A DNA stretch of 64,000 bases, from assembly GCF_000813325.1 (NCBI RefSeq), contig NZ_BBQE01000006.1; one strand, written 5' to 3'. Shown piece after piece: positions 51,961-64,000 of the stretch. This DNA comes from Sulfurospirillum cavolei. Lineage in GTDB: Bacteria > Campylobacterota > Campylobacteria > Campylobacterales > Sulfurospirillaceae. The notes under the pieces were generated by a model. It was not told where the DNA came from and did not search any database. It saw nothing but the letters and a program-made list of their open reading frames with translations. The position numbers and the translations under genes are program-made. The first letter of the stretch is position 1, and each line of letters starts with the position of its first letter.

Positions 51961-52023
51961 GATTCGAACGCACGGCCTTCAAATTAGGAATTTGATGCTC
52001 TATCCTGCTGAGCTATGGGGACA
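51961..52023 (-). pseudogene. Truncated tRNA-Arg copy, right attachment site
   Basis: Identical over 63 bp to the 5' part of the complete tRNA-Arg (46647-46709). After the T-loop the sequence changes, so the 3' acceptor strand and CCA are missing and it cannot fold. It still has a promoter upstream. Confidence 0.88.
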
Positions 52024-52047
52024 AAAATGAAGTTTGATGTAGCGGGA

Positions 52048-52053
52048 TTATAG
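52048..52053 (-). promoter_or_regulatory. -10 box of the original tRNA-Arg promoter
   Basis: TATAAT on the minus strand, in GCTATAATCCCGC, about 25 bp upstream of the truncated tRNA copy. It now drives the broken copy. The complete tRNA at the left has instead a CCTATAAATAG stretch inside the element. Confidence 0.65.
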
Positions 52054-52087
52054 CAAAAAGATACTTAGGAAATCTGAAAGAAGAAGC

Positions 52088-52117
52088 CTCAAAGTGCCGA
52101 TGTCATGACACTTTGAG
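52088..52117 (-). terminator. Terminator of the metNIQ operon
   Basis: CTCAAAGTG (52088-52096) pairs with CACTTTGAG (52109-52117), just after the metQ stop; a T-rich stretch follows on the minus strand. Confidence 0.6.
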
Positions 52118-52125
52118 ACGAAGGA

Positions 52126-52947
52126 TTAAAACGCAGGAACGATAGCGCCTTTGTATTTTTCAATGATAAATTTTTTCACTTCAGGTGATTGAAGCGCTTT
52201 TAACAATGCTTTGGTTTTGTCGCTGTTCTCATTGCCCGCTTTGACCACAAGGATGTTCGCGTAAGGAGAGTTAGCAGACTCTAACGCTAAAGCGTCCGTA
52301 CTTGGATTAAGACCTGCTGGAAGCGCGTAATTGGTGTTGATGACTGCAATGGTGAAATCTTCGATTACACGTGGTAATTGTGCCGCTTCAAGTTCTGTAA
52401 ATTTAAGATTTTTTGGATTTTCAACGATGTCCAGTTTAGTTTTATGATCAGCATCTTTGAGTTTGATCAACCCTGCATTGGCTAAAACATCGAGTGCTCG
52501 TCCTGCGTTGCTTGGATCGTTAGGAATCGCTACACTATCGCCCTCTTGAAGCTCTGAGAGTGCTTTAATTTTTTTAGAATAAACACCGATCGGCTCGATG
52601 TGAATATTGCCCACACTGACCAATTTCGTGCCTTGACTTTTGTTAAACTCGTTCAAATAGGGCGTATGTTGAAAAAAGTTCGCATCGATCTCGCCGCTGT
52701 CTGTGACTTTGTTGGGAATCACATAGTCGTTAAAGACCTTAATTTCAAGCGTATATCCCTCTTTTGCCAAAAGCGGTTTGACCACTTCTAAGATTTCAGA
52801 GTGAGGAACAGGTGTTGCTCCAACGATGATCGTTTTTGCGCTTTTATCTTCTTTTGCCACTACTTTGTTCTCAGCTTTTTTATCGCCACTGCATCCGACG
52901 AATGCTAAAGCTGCGCTGACTAAAATAACCCCTAAACCCTTAAACAT
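52126..52947 (-). CDS. metQ: Methionine ABC transporter substrate-binding lipoprotein
   Basis: 273 residues, with lipobox AFVGCSG (Cys at about 19). NlpA/MetQ hallmarks: ATPVPHSEILEVVKPLLAKEGYTLEIKVFNDYVIPN and DANFFQHTPYLNEF. It binds D-/L-methionine in the periplasm and delivers it to MetI-MetN. An intercistronic stem-loop lies upstream, then a ribosome site AAAGGAG. Confidence 0.92.
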   Translation of the reverse strand: MFKGLGVILVSAALAFVGCSGDKKAENKVVAKEDKSAKTIIVGATPVPHSEILEVVKPLLAKEGYTLEIKVFNDYVIPNKVTDSGEIDANFFQHTPYLNEFNKSQGTKLVSVGNIHIEPIGVYSKKIKALSELQEGDSVAIPNDPSNAGRALDVLANAGLIKLKDADHKTKLDIVENPKNLKFTELEAAQLPRVIEDFTIAVINTNYALPAGLNPSTDALALESANSPYANILVVKAGNENSDKTKALLKALQSPEVKKFIIEKYKGAIVPAF

Positions 52948-52969
52948 GTGTGTGCTCCTTTAAATAACT

Positions 52970-53005
52970 AATTGTTTAGTAAATCACTTTATTTACTAAA
53001 CAATT
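52970..53005 (-). other. Intercistronic stem-loop between metI and metQ
   Basis: A perfect 15-bp inverted repeat with a 6-nt loop: AATTGTTTAGTAAAT (52970-52984) and its complement (52991-53005). No T-run follows, and it sits about 20 bp before the metQ ribosome site. Such structures can protect or attenuate the distal message and raise the amount of binding protein over permease. Confidence 0.6.
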
Positions 53006-53051
53006 TTGAAATCGTAACGTCATTCGTATTAAAAAGGACTGAATTACTCTT

Positions 53052-53729
53052 TTAATGCTTGATGATTTTATAGAGAAAATCCCCGATACTCTGAAAAATC
53101 TGCACCAAAACGATCAAGATAAAGACGGTCCAAAAGATGTAAATACCATCAAAACGGTAATAGCCATAATTCATCGCAACCGCCCCAAGACCCCCGCCCC
53201 CAACGGTTCCTGCCATCGCTGAAAAGCCAACAATGATGATGAGAGAAAGGGTGATCGCTGAAATAATGCTCGGAAACGCCTCAGGCAAAAGCACACGAAA
53301 GATGATTTGAAACTTGCTCGTTCCAAACGATTTCGCCGCTTCCACGACACTGGAATCAACCTCTTTAAAAGCACCCTCGATCATACGCGCGATAAACGGT
53401 GCCGTTCCAATGGTTAAAGGAACGATCATCGCGAAGGTTCCCGTGTGTTTTCCCACCAAAAATTTGGTCACAGGAAAGAGCACGATGATGAGGATAATAA
53501 ACGGAAACGAGCGCAACATATTGATCGTGACGTCTAAAAACTTATAGGTGTATGCATTCGGTGCGATGCCATTTTTATCGGTAGTGATCAAAATAATGGC
53601 AAGTACAAAGCCGATTAATGTCGCCAAAAAAGTCGAAACCAAACTCATCGTCAATGTCTCTAAAAGCGCATCGATAAGAACACTTTTCATGGCTAAAGAT
53701 TTTTCAAAAAAAGTTACAAGTGCTTCCAT
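53052..53729 (-). CDS. metI: Methionine ABC transporter permease
   Basis: 225 residues with five membrane helices. The ATPase-coupling EAA loop is EVDSSVVEAAKSFGTSKFQIIFRVLLPEAFPSIISAI. TVGGGGLGAVAMNYGYYRFDG is typical of MetI. It abuts metN directly. Confidence 0.92.
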   Translation of the reverse strand: MEALVTFFEKSLAMKSVLIDALLETLTMSLVSTFLATLIGFVLAIILITTDKNGIAPNAYTYKFLDVTINMLRSFPFIILIIVLFPVTKFLVGKHTGTFAMIVPLTIGTAPFIARMIEGAFKEVDSSVVEAAKSFGTSKFQIIFRVLLPEAFPSIISAITLSLIIIVGFSAMAGTVGGGGLGAVAMNYGYYRFDGIYIFWTVFILIVLVQIFQSIGDFLYKIIKH

Positions 53730-54689
53730 TTAGAGTATCTCCCAAATCACTTCAGTTTTTGTTTGCAAATAATGCGTTACCACATTTGCCGTTTGTTCAT
53801 CGACGTTGATGACCAGCGAGCCAACCACATGGTTGTTCAGCTTTTCAAGCTTTCCCCAAACGATGTTAAAATTCAGATCAAGCTCTCTTGCCATTTGTGT
53901 CACAATGGGCTGATACGAAACATTGCTAGGGAAAAACAGTCGAATATTTGCCCCTTCGCTTGGAAGCTCTTCATCTTCGCCTAAAAATTTCATCATCTTT
54001 TCATCGGGTTTTAAAAAGAGCTCTTCGATGCGTCCAAGACCAATCACTTTACCATCTTCTAGCAACAACGCACGCGAAGCGACTTTTTTAACCACATCCA
54101 TTTCGTGCGTCACGATGATGATCGTAACGCCCAGTTTGGCATTGATCTCTTGCAAAAGCTCCAAAATCGATTTGGTGGTATTAGGATCAAGTGCGGATGT
54201 CGCTTCATCGCTGAGAAGTATTTTAGGATTTAGGGTGAGCGCTCTTGCAATTGCGACGCGCTGTTTTTGACCGCCGCTTAGCTCTTTGGGATAGGCAAAT
54301 TTTTTATGTTCAAGTCCGATGAGATTTAAGAGTTCATCAACCCTTTTTTGAATGGCATCTTTGTCGTATCCCCAGACACTCATCGGAAGGGCGATGTTAT
54401 CATACACATTTTTTTGATTGAGCAGTGAAAAGTTCTGAAAAATCATACCGATGTGGCTTCGCAAGCTATTCAGTTCGCTTGCACTCAAAGCTTTAACTTC
54501 TTTGTCCAAAACGCTTAAACTGCCTTCACTGTAGCTTTCCAGTCCGTTGATGCAACGAAGCAAGGTTGATTTACCCGCACCACTGTGTCCAACGATGGCA
54601 AAAATCTCGCCTGCGTTTACATGTAAACTGATGTCGTCTAAAACTTTTTGGTCGTTAAAATATTTACTGAGGTGTTTTATCTCTATCAC
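53730..54689 (-). CDS. metN: Methionine ABC transporter ATP-binding protein
   Basis: 319 residues. Walker A GHSGAGKSTLL, signature LSGGQKQRVAIARAL, Walker B ILLSDEATSALDP. The C-terminal ~80 residues are a NIL (ferredoxin-like) domain that inhibits transport when methionine is bound. A TTACATGTAA copy encodes LHV near residue 24. Confidence 0.94.
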   Translation of the reverse strand: MIEIKHLSKYFNDQKVLDDISLHVNAGEIFAIVGHSGAGKSTLLRCINGLESYSEGSLSVLDKEVKALSASELNSLRSHIGMIFQNFSLLNQKNVYDNIALPMSVWGYDKDAIQKRVDELLNLIGLEHKKFAYPKELSGGQKQRVAIARALTLNPKILLSDEATSALDPNTTKSILELLQEINAKLGVTIIIVTHEMDVVKKVASRALLLEDGKVIGLGRIEELFLKPDEKMMKFLGEDEELPSEGANIRLFFPSNVSYQPIVTQMARELDLNFNIVWGKLEKLNNHVVGSLVINVDEQTANVVTHYLQTKTEVIWEIL

Positions 54690-54728
54690 GTGTGACCTTT
54701 ATAAAGAGGTTGAAATCCAAAACGCAAG

Positions 54729-54734
54729 ATTATA
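54729..54734 (-). promoter_or_regulatory. -10 box of the metNIQ operon
   Basis: TATAAT in GGCTATAATCTTGCG, 40 bp upstream of the metN ATG. The leader is only about 30 nt, too short for a SAM riboswitch. Confidence 0.65.
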
Positions 54735-54820
54735 GCCAGTTATGAGCTGTTATCAGAAAAAGTGTTGTTTGAGAAAGAACGCGTTTGGATAGCTGGATCA
54801 AATTTTTGCAGAAAAAGGGG

Positions 54821-54846
54821 TGTAAAGAGCCCGAAAGCTCTTTACA
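54821..54846 (-). terminator. fusA terminator that includes a TTACATGTAA copy
   Basis: TGTAAAGAGC (54821-54830) and GCTCTTTACA (54837-54846) form a 10-bp stem; on the minus strand CCCCTTTTTC follows. The upstream arm overlaps the TTACATGTAA copy at 54842-54851. Confidence 0.85.
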
Positions 54847-54856
54847 TGTAACGTTA

Positions 54857-56935
54857 TTAACCGTTACGTTTTTTGATAATTTCGTCGGCAACGTTTCTAG
54901 GAACTTCATCGTAGTGATCGAATTCCATAGAGTAAGACGCACGACCTTGTGTTTGTGAGCGAAGATCAGTTGAGTAACCGAACATCTCAGCCAATGGGCA
55001 GAATGCATTAACGATTTTGTTACCGCTTCTATCGTCCATGGAGTTGATTTGTCCGCGACGTCTATTAAGATCGCCGATAACATCACCCATAAAGTCTTCC
55101 GGTGTTTCAACTTCCACTTTCATGATTGGCTCAAGAATAACCGGTTTTGCTTTTCGCGCACCCTCTTTAAAGCCCATGGAAGCGGCCAATTTAAACGCCA
55201 TCTCTGATGAGTCGACTTCGTGGTAGCTTCCGTCATACAATGTAACTTTAACGTCTTCCACTTTATAACCCGCAAGAACACCGCTTTGAAGTGCTTCTTT
55301 AATACCTTTATCAACCGCAGGAATATACTCTTTCGGTACGGAACCGCCCTTGATATCGTTAACGAACTCATAACCGGCACCTGCTTCTTGAGGCTCGATT
55401 TTGAGGTAAACGTGACCGTATTGACCGCGACCGCCGGATTGTTTTGCGTATTTGTACTCTTGGTTAACCGCTTGACGAATCGTTTCACGGTAAGCAACTT
55501 GCGGTTGTCCGACTTCGGCACTTACTTTAAACTCACGTAACATACGATCGACAAGAATCTCTAAGTGAAGCTCACCCATACCGGAGATGATCGTTTGACC
55601 GCTCTCTTCGTCAGTCTCAACTCTAAAGCTTGGATCTTCTTGTGCCAATTTTTGAAGTGCAATACCCATTTTCTCTTGATCCGCTTTGGTTTTTGGCTCA
55701 ACCGCAACAGAGATAACCGGATCTGGGAATACCATTCGCTCTAAGATAACTGGATCTTTTTCACTCGCAAGCGTATCACCGGTGAGTGTGTCTTTAAGAC
55801 CGACAACCGCGCCGATTTCACCGGCGTGAAGGACTTTAATCTCTTCACGTTTGTTCGCGTGCATTTTTAAAAGACGTCCGATTCTCTCTTTTTTATCTTT
55901 GGTCGTATTGTACGCATAACTTCCGCTCTCAAGCGTACCGCGGTAAACGCGAACGAAAGTTAACTGTCCAACGAACGGATCGGTCATAATTTTAAACGCA
56001 AGTGCTGCAAATTCACCCTCATCGGTTGAATCAACGACACACTCGCGTCCGTCTTCGTACTCGCCTTTGATTGCGTGAACTTCCGTAGGAGCCGGCATGT
56101 AATCAACAACCGCGTCTAGCATCGGTTGAACACCTTTGTTTTTAAACGATGTTCCACAGATCATAGGTATAAACGTCATCGCAAGACATCCCGCTTTGAT
56201 ACCCGCTTTAATCTCTTCTTTGCTTAACTCTTCGCCGCCGAGGTATTTTTCCATTAACTCGTCGCTGGTTTCAGAAACTGCTTCTACCATTTTTTCACGG
56301 TATTCTTTTGCTTTATCCATCAACTCCGCAGGAATATCAACGACTTGGTAGTTTGAACCCATCGCCGCATCGTCATCCCAAATCAAAGCTTTCATCTCGA
56401 CAAGATCAACAACGCCTTTAAAAGTATCTTCTGCGCCGATAGGAATTTGAATCGGCACCGGATTGGCTTTCAAACGATTTTTAATTTGTGCTTCGACGTT
56501 GTAAAAGTTCGCACCGATACGGTCCATTTTGTTTACATAAACCATTCTTGGAACTTGGTAACGGTTCGCTTGTCTCCATACGGTCTCTGATTGTGGTTGA
56601 ACACCGCCTACCGCACAAAATACCGCAACGGCACCGTCCAAAACACGCATAGAACGTTCAACTTCGATCGTAAAGTCGACGTGGCCCGGAGTGTCGATAA
56701 TGTTAATTTGATGATCTTTCCAAAAACATGTGGTTGCAGCAGAAGTAATGGTAATACCTCTTTCCTTCTCTTGTTCCATCCAGTCCATGGTTGCCGCACC
56801 GTCGTGTACCTCGCCGATTTTATGGGAGATGCCGGTGTAAAATAGAATTCTTTCGGTTGTCGTGGTCTTACCCGCATCAATATGCGCAGCAATACCGATA
56901 TTACGAACCATGCTTATAGGGGTATTTCTTGCCAT
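54857..56935 (-). CDS. fusA: Elongation factor G
   Basis: 692 residues, full length. G1 AHIDAGKTTTTERILFYTG, G3 DTPGHVDF, G4 NKMDR. Domain IV has the SGGRGQYGHVYLKIEP region. It catalyses ribosomal translocation. It is the last gene of the rpsL-rpsG-fusA operon; no tuf gene follows here. Confidence 0.97.
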   Translation of the reverse strand: MARNTPISMVRNIGIAAHIDAGKTTTTERILFYTGISHKIGEVHDGAATMDWMEQEKERGITITSAATTCFWKDHQINIIDTPGHVDFTIEVERSMRVLDGAVAVFCAVGGVQPQSETVWRQANRYQVPRMVYVNKMDRIGANFYNVEAQIKNRLKANPVPIQIPIGAEDTFKGVVDLVEMKALIWDDDAAMGSNYQVVDIPAELMDKAKEYREKMVEAVSETSDELMEKYLGGEELSKEEIKAGIKAGCLAMTFIPMICGTSFKNKGVQPMLDAVVDYMPAPTEVHAIKGEYEDGRECVVDSTDEGEFAALAFKIMTDPFVGQLTFVRVYRGTLESGSYAYNTTKDKKERIGRLLKMHANKREEIKVLHAGEIGAVVGLKDTLTGDTLASEKDPVILERMVFPDPVISVAVEPKTKADQEKMGIALQKLAQEDPSFRVETDEESGQTIISGMGELHLEILVDRMLREFKVSAEVGQPQVAYRETIRQAVNQEYKYAKQSGGRGQYGHVYLKIEPQEAGAGYEFVNDIKGGSVPKEYIPAVDKGIKEALQSGVLAGYKVEDVKVTLYDGSYHEVDSSEMAFKLAASMGFKEGARKAKPVILEPIMKVEVETPEDFMGDVIGDLNRRRGQINSMDDRSGNKIVNAFCPLAEMFGYSTDLRSQTQGRASYSMEFDHYDEVPRNVADEIIKKRNG

Positions 56936-57018
56936 TGTCGTTTCCTTAAATGTAATAGGAGTAAAAATTGAGAAATGAGAAAGCGTGTCGCATTTGTTTG
57001 GACACGCTCATCGTCATT

Positions 57019-57489
57019 CTACCAGCGATAGTGAGCAAACGCTTTGTTTGCTTCTGCCATTTTATAAGTGTCTTCTTTTTTCTTAAAGGTTGCGCCTCTA
57101 CTGTTAGCCGCATCTAAAAGTTCATTTGCCAACCTCTCGATCATGGTTCTTTCACTTCTCTTTCGAGCATATGAAACCAACCATCTAAGAGCCAATGCTT
57201 GTTGACGTGCAGGTCTTACTTCTACCGGAACTTGGTACGTTGCACCGCCGACGCGTCTGCTTTTTACTTCCATAACGGGTTTAACATTATCCATAGCCGC
57301 GTTAAAAATTTCAATACCTTTTAGGCTTCCGCTTCGTTTTTCGGCTAATTCTAATGCACCGTAAAATACTTGGGTTGCGACGCTTTTTTTACCGTCGTAC
57401 ATTAAAGCATTGATGAACTTCGTAATGACTTTATTGTTGTAGATTGGATCGGGTAATACTTCTCTTACGGGAGCTTTTCTTCTTCTCAT
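57019..57489 (-). CDS. rpsG: 30S ribosomal protein S7
   Basis: 156 residues: MRRRKAPVREVLPDPIYNNKVITKFINALMYDGKK and the conserved RRVGGATYQVPVEVRPARQQALALRWL. It binds the 3' major domain of 16S rRNA and nucleates the 30S head. Confidence 0.97.
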   Translation of the reverse strand: MRRRKAPVREVLPDPIYNNKVITKFINALMYDGKKSVATQVFYGALELAEKRSGSLKGIEIFNAAMDNVKPVMEVKSRRVGGATYQVPVEVRPARQQALALRWLVSYARKRSERTMIERLANELLDAANSRGATFKKKEDTYKMAEANKAFAHYRW

Positions 57490-57562
57490 ATTATTTCCTT
57501 CAAATTTTTAAAAATTTTACTCAAATGATGTCAAAACAAAAGGACATCACCTGTGGTTAAAT

Positions 57563-57940
57563 TTATTTAGCTTTTGGTCTTTTTGTACCGTATTTACTTC
57601 TAGACACCGTTCTTTTTGCAACACCTGAGGTATCAAGCGCACCACGTACGATATGGTATTTAACACCCGGTAAGTCTTTTACCCTACCGCCGCGTACCAA
57701 TACGATGGAGTGTTCTTGAAGGTTGTGTCCCTCGCCACCGATGTAGCTAATGACTTCAAAACCGCTGGTCAATTTGACTTTGGCAACTTTTCTTAAAGCT
57801 GAGTTTGGTTTTTTAGGAGTCGTCGTATATACTCTGGTGCAAACGCCTCTTCGTTGAGGACATTTCGCCATTGCCGGAGATTTCGACTTCTTAATTACCT
57901 TTTTTCTCTCATTTCTGACGAGTTGGTTAATGGTTGGCAC
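57563..57940 (-). CDS. rpsL: 30S ribosomal protein S12
   Basis: 125 residues: PTINQLVRNERKK, KKPNSALRKVAKVKLTSG and GVKYHIVRGALDTSGV. The lysine in TPKKPNSALRK that gives streptomycin resistance when changed is the wild-type residue. It decodes accuracy at the A site. First gene of the str operon, 62 bp after the rpoC terminator. Confidence 0.97.
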   Translation of the reverse strand: MPTINQLVRNERKKVIKKSKSPAMAKCPQRRGVCTRVYTTTPKKPNSALRKVAKVKLTSGFEVISYIGGEGHNLQEHSIVLVRGGRVKDLPGVKYHIVRGALDTSGVAKRTVSRSKYGTKRPKAK

Positions 57941-57994
57941 ATTAATTCCTTTGTTTTGTAAAAAATAGGTGCTAATTTTATTTAAAAATAGCTT

Positions 57995-58026
57995 AAAAAA
58001 AGGTTAAGTTAAGGAAAACCCTTAAC

Positions 58027-58032
<6 letters not shown>
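57995..58032 (-). terminator. rpoBC terminator overlapping the rpoC stop codon
   Basis: Arms GGTTAAGTTAAGG (58002-58014) and its complement (58020-58032) with a 5-nt loop, followed on the minus strand by seven T (57995-58001). The rpoC TAA at 58027-58029 lies inside the stem, so the last three codons are part of the hairpin. Confidence 0.88.
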
Positions 58033-62530
<4,498 letters not shown>

Positions 62531-62553
<23 letters not shown>

Positions 62554-64000
62554 CTTCTTCCACCTCGTCATAAATCTCAACATCTAAAGCCAAAGACTTC
62601 AACTCATTCGTCAAAACATAGAATGTTTCCGGAATTCCCGTTTGAGGGACATTTTCCCCTCGTGTAAGTGCTTTATACGCCAAAATACGTCCTTCGACGT
62701 CATCTGATTTGACCGTTAACATCTCTCGTAGGGTATGTGCCGCGCCGTAAGCCTCGAGTGCCCATACCTCCATCTCTCCGAATCTTTGACCGCCGAAGAG
62801 CGCTTTACCGCCCACCGGTTGTTGTGTAACTAAGGAGTACGGTCCAGTACTTCTTGCATGGACTTTTTCGTCAACCAAGTGGTGGAGTTTTAACATGTAC
62901 ATGTAACCCACGTTAACTCTTTCATGCATTTTTTGACCCGTCATACCGTCATAAAGGTCGATCTTCCCGTCCGTATCGATTTTTGCCATTTCAAAAAGTT
63001 TGGCAAACTCTTCAACATTAACACCCTCAAAAATAGGCGTTGCAAATTTAACGCCCTTGCTCCAATCGCGAGCATAATCAAGAAGTTGCTCATCACTTAA
63101 TTTTTCAATAAAGTCCGCAGCATTCATTAATTTAGCGACATTGGAAATCTCGATCATTTTTTCGCGAAGCGATTTGATCCAATTTCCTTGCTTCTCTTTA
63201 AAAATTTCTTCGATTTGATTACCGAGTCGTTTACCAACAAGTCCTAAGTGCACCTCAAGAATTTGTCCGATGTTCATACGACTTGGAACGCCCAGAGGGT
63301 TCAAAACGATATCGACGATTTCGCCGTTTTTAAGATAAGGCATATCGACTTCGCGTACAATGTTAGAAACGATACCTTTGTTACCGTGACGTCCCGCCAT
63401 TTTATCGCCGACTTTGAGTTTACGTTTCGTTGCAACGTAAACTTTTACGAGTTTAACGACACCGCTTGGCAGAATATCGTCTTTTTCGATAATATTAAGT
63501 TTCTCGTCATGCTCTTCTTTGAGCTTTTTCTTCTCATTTTGGAAATAAGCTTTCAAATCTTTATAAGCATCTTGGACCTCGTCCGAAAACGCTTTAACGA
63601 TCGAGTTAATCGAAAATCGATTGACGTTGTGAAGATCTTCCGCTTTAATCATATCGCCTTTTTTATAAGCGCGTTTGTTAATCTCTTGATCTTCTTGCAA
63701 CGGGTTTTTCAAAAGTAACGCATTGATACGAAGCATCTCTTCACGATCCAACATTAAAAGCTTATCGTGGTGTTCGCGATCTAAAATTTCTTTTTCTTCT
63801 TCATACGCTTGAACCGCACGCGGATCTTTGTCGTAGCCTTTTTTCGTAAAGATTTTCACGTCGACGACGATACCTTCTAAAGAGGGCGTTGCATAAAGCG
63901 ATTTATTAACGACATGTCCTGCTTTTTCGCCGAAAATAGCACGTAAAAGTCGCTCTTCGGGCGTGGGTTTTACTTCGCCTTTAGGTGAAACCTTGCCGAC
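62531..64000 (-). CDS. rpoB: DNA-directed RNA polymerase subunit beta, 3' part
   Basis: 489 C-terminal residues are in the window; the frame stays open to position 64000, so the 5' part is outside. Visible hallmarks: KLKVGDKMAGRHGNKGIVSNIV, VLNPLGVPSRMNIGQILEVHLG, STGPYSLVTQQPVGGKALFGGQRFGEMEVWALEAYGA. It ends EDETIRTN, past the rpoC start. An ACATGTACATGT tandem lies at 62893-62904. The rifampicin region is outside the window. Confidence 0.97.

Larger units (their letters stand above)
46709..52023. mobile_element. Integrated element (about 5.3 kb) in the tRNA-Arg(CCT) gene
   Basis: Bounded by 63-bp direct repeats of the tRNA gene and with a tyrosine integrase gene next to the right repeat. 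It contains a XRE regulator, an outer-membrane barrel, four minus-strand phage/plasmid-like genes, a RepL-like gene and a non-coding stretch. It is more AT-rich than its surroundings and contains no TTACATGTAA copy. The complete tRNA is restored at the left side; the right copy lacks the 3' half. No conjugation or capsid genes are seen, so it may depend on a helper or be a stranded plasmid. Confidence 0.85.

Noticed and set aside
51961..52023. A second working tRNA-Arg
   Set aside because: The 3' acceptor strand is missing after the T-loop.
4106..54851. A CRISPR array from the repeated TTACATGTAA
   Set aside because: Copies are dispersed over the whole window, with no regular spacing, and no cas gene is present.
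54690..54860. SAM riboswitch in front of metNIQ
   Set aside because: The predicted leader is only about 30 nt and shows no riboswitch-like structure.

Overview
The window looks like a chromosomal segment of a free-living Campylobacterota (Epsilonproteobacteria), most like Sulfurospirillum. The support is a glpC/glcF-like gene next to hemN, a UPF0763-type gene next to argF, a TorA-type reductase with a small cytochrome c, a Csd6/Pgp2-type peptidoglycan hydrolase, an energy-taxis PAS/MCP pair, an OprD-like porin, and separate rpoB and rpoC genes that overlap by 23 bp. Genus is an inference from gene content. No rRNA and no CRISPR array were seen.

Layout. 1-4.1 kb is accessory: a cut-off periplasmic sensor, a LysE exporter, a small membrane protein, an AraC regulator, a Phd antitoxin with a broken RelE toxin, and an AT-rich lipoprotein. 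4.1-9.2 kb (minus) is hemB-argF-UPF0763-hemN-glcF-like. 9.2-19 kb carries ribA, a GNAT acetyltransferase, mscL, sodB, a Tat-exported superoxide reductase, a NIT-domain chemoreceptor, rsmG and neighbours, a degenerate GGDEF protein, alr and an L,D-transpeptidase-fold enzyme. 19.1-32.4 kb encodes a full 14-function NADH:quinone oxidoreductase in two converging blocks, nuoA-B-CD-E-F (plus, nuoC and nuoD fused) and nuoG-H-I-J-K-L-M-N (minus); nuoN has an in-frame stop. 33-35 kb is a PAS/MCP taxis pair. 35-42.3 kb couples a response regulator, an oligopeptide-type binding protein and a histidine kinase with a Tat-exported TorA-like molybdoenzyme and its cytochrome c. 42.5-46.5 kb has a SagB-type tandem nitroreductase, a porin, a 35-residue Cys/Lys-rich protein and an EamA exporter.

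46.7-52.0 kb is a small AT-rich integrated element. It lies between two 63-bp copies of part of a tRNA-Arg(CCT) gene. It has a tyrosine integrase, a XRE regulator with its own operator, an outer-membrane barrel, a DUF2958 gene, Gp157-like and annealing-protein-like genes, and a RepL-like gene behind an intergenic stretch with iteron-like repeats and a structured segment. 52.1-64 kb is housekeeping, all minus: metNIQ, fusA, rpsG, rpsL, rpoC and the 3' part of rpoB.

The strongest unexplained signal is a highly repeated palindrome, TTACATGTAA: 15 exact copies and about 52 copies of its core ACATGT. It lies both inside genes (often read as Leu-His-Val) and as pairs or stems in terminators. It is nearly absent from the integrated element. 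This is how DNA uptake sequences behave in Neisseria and Haemophilus.
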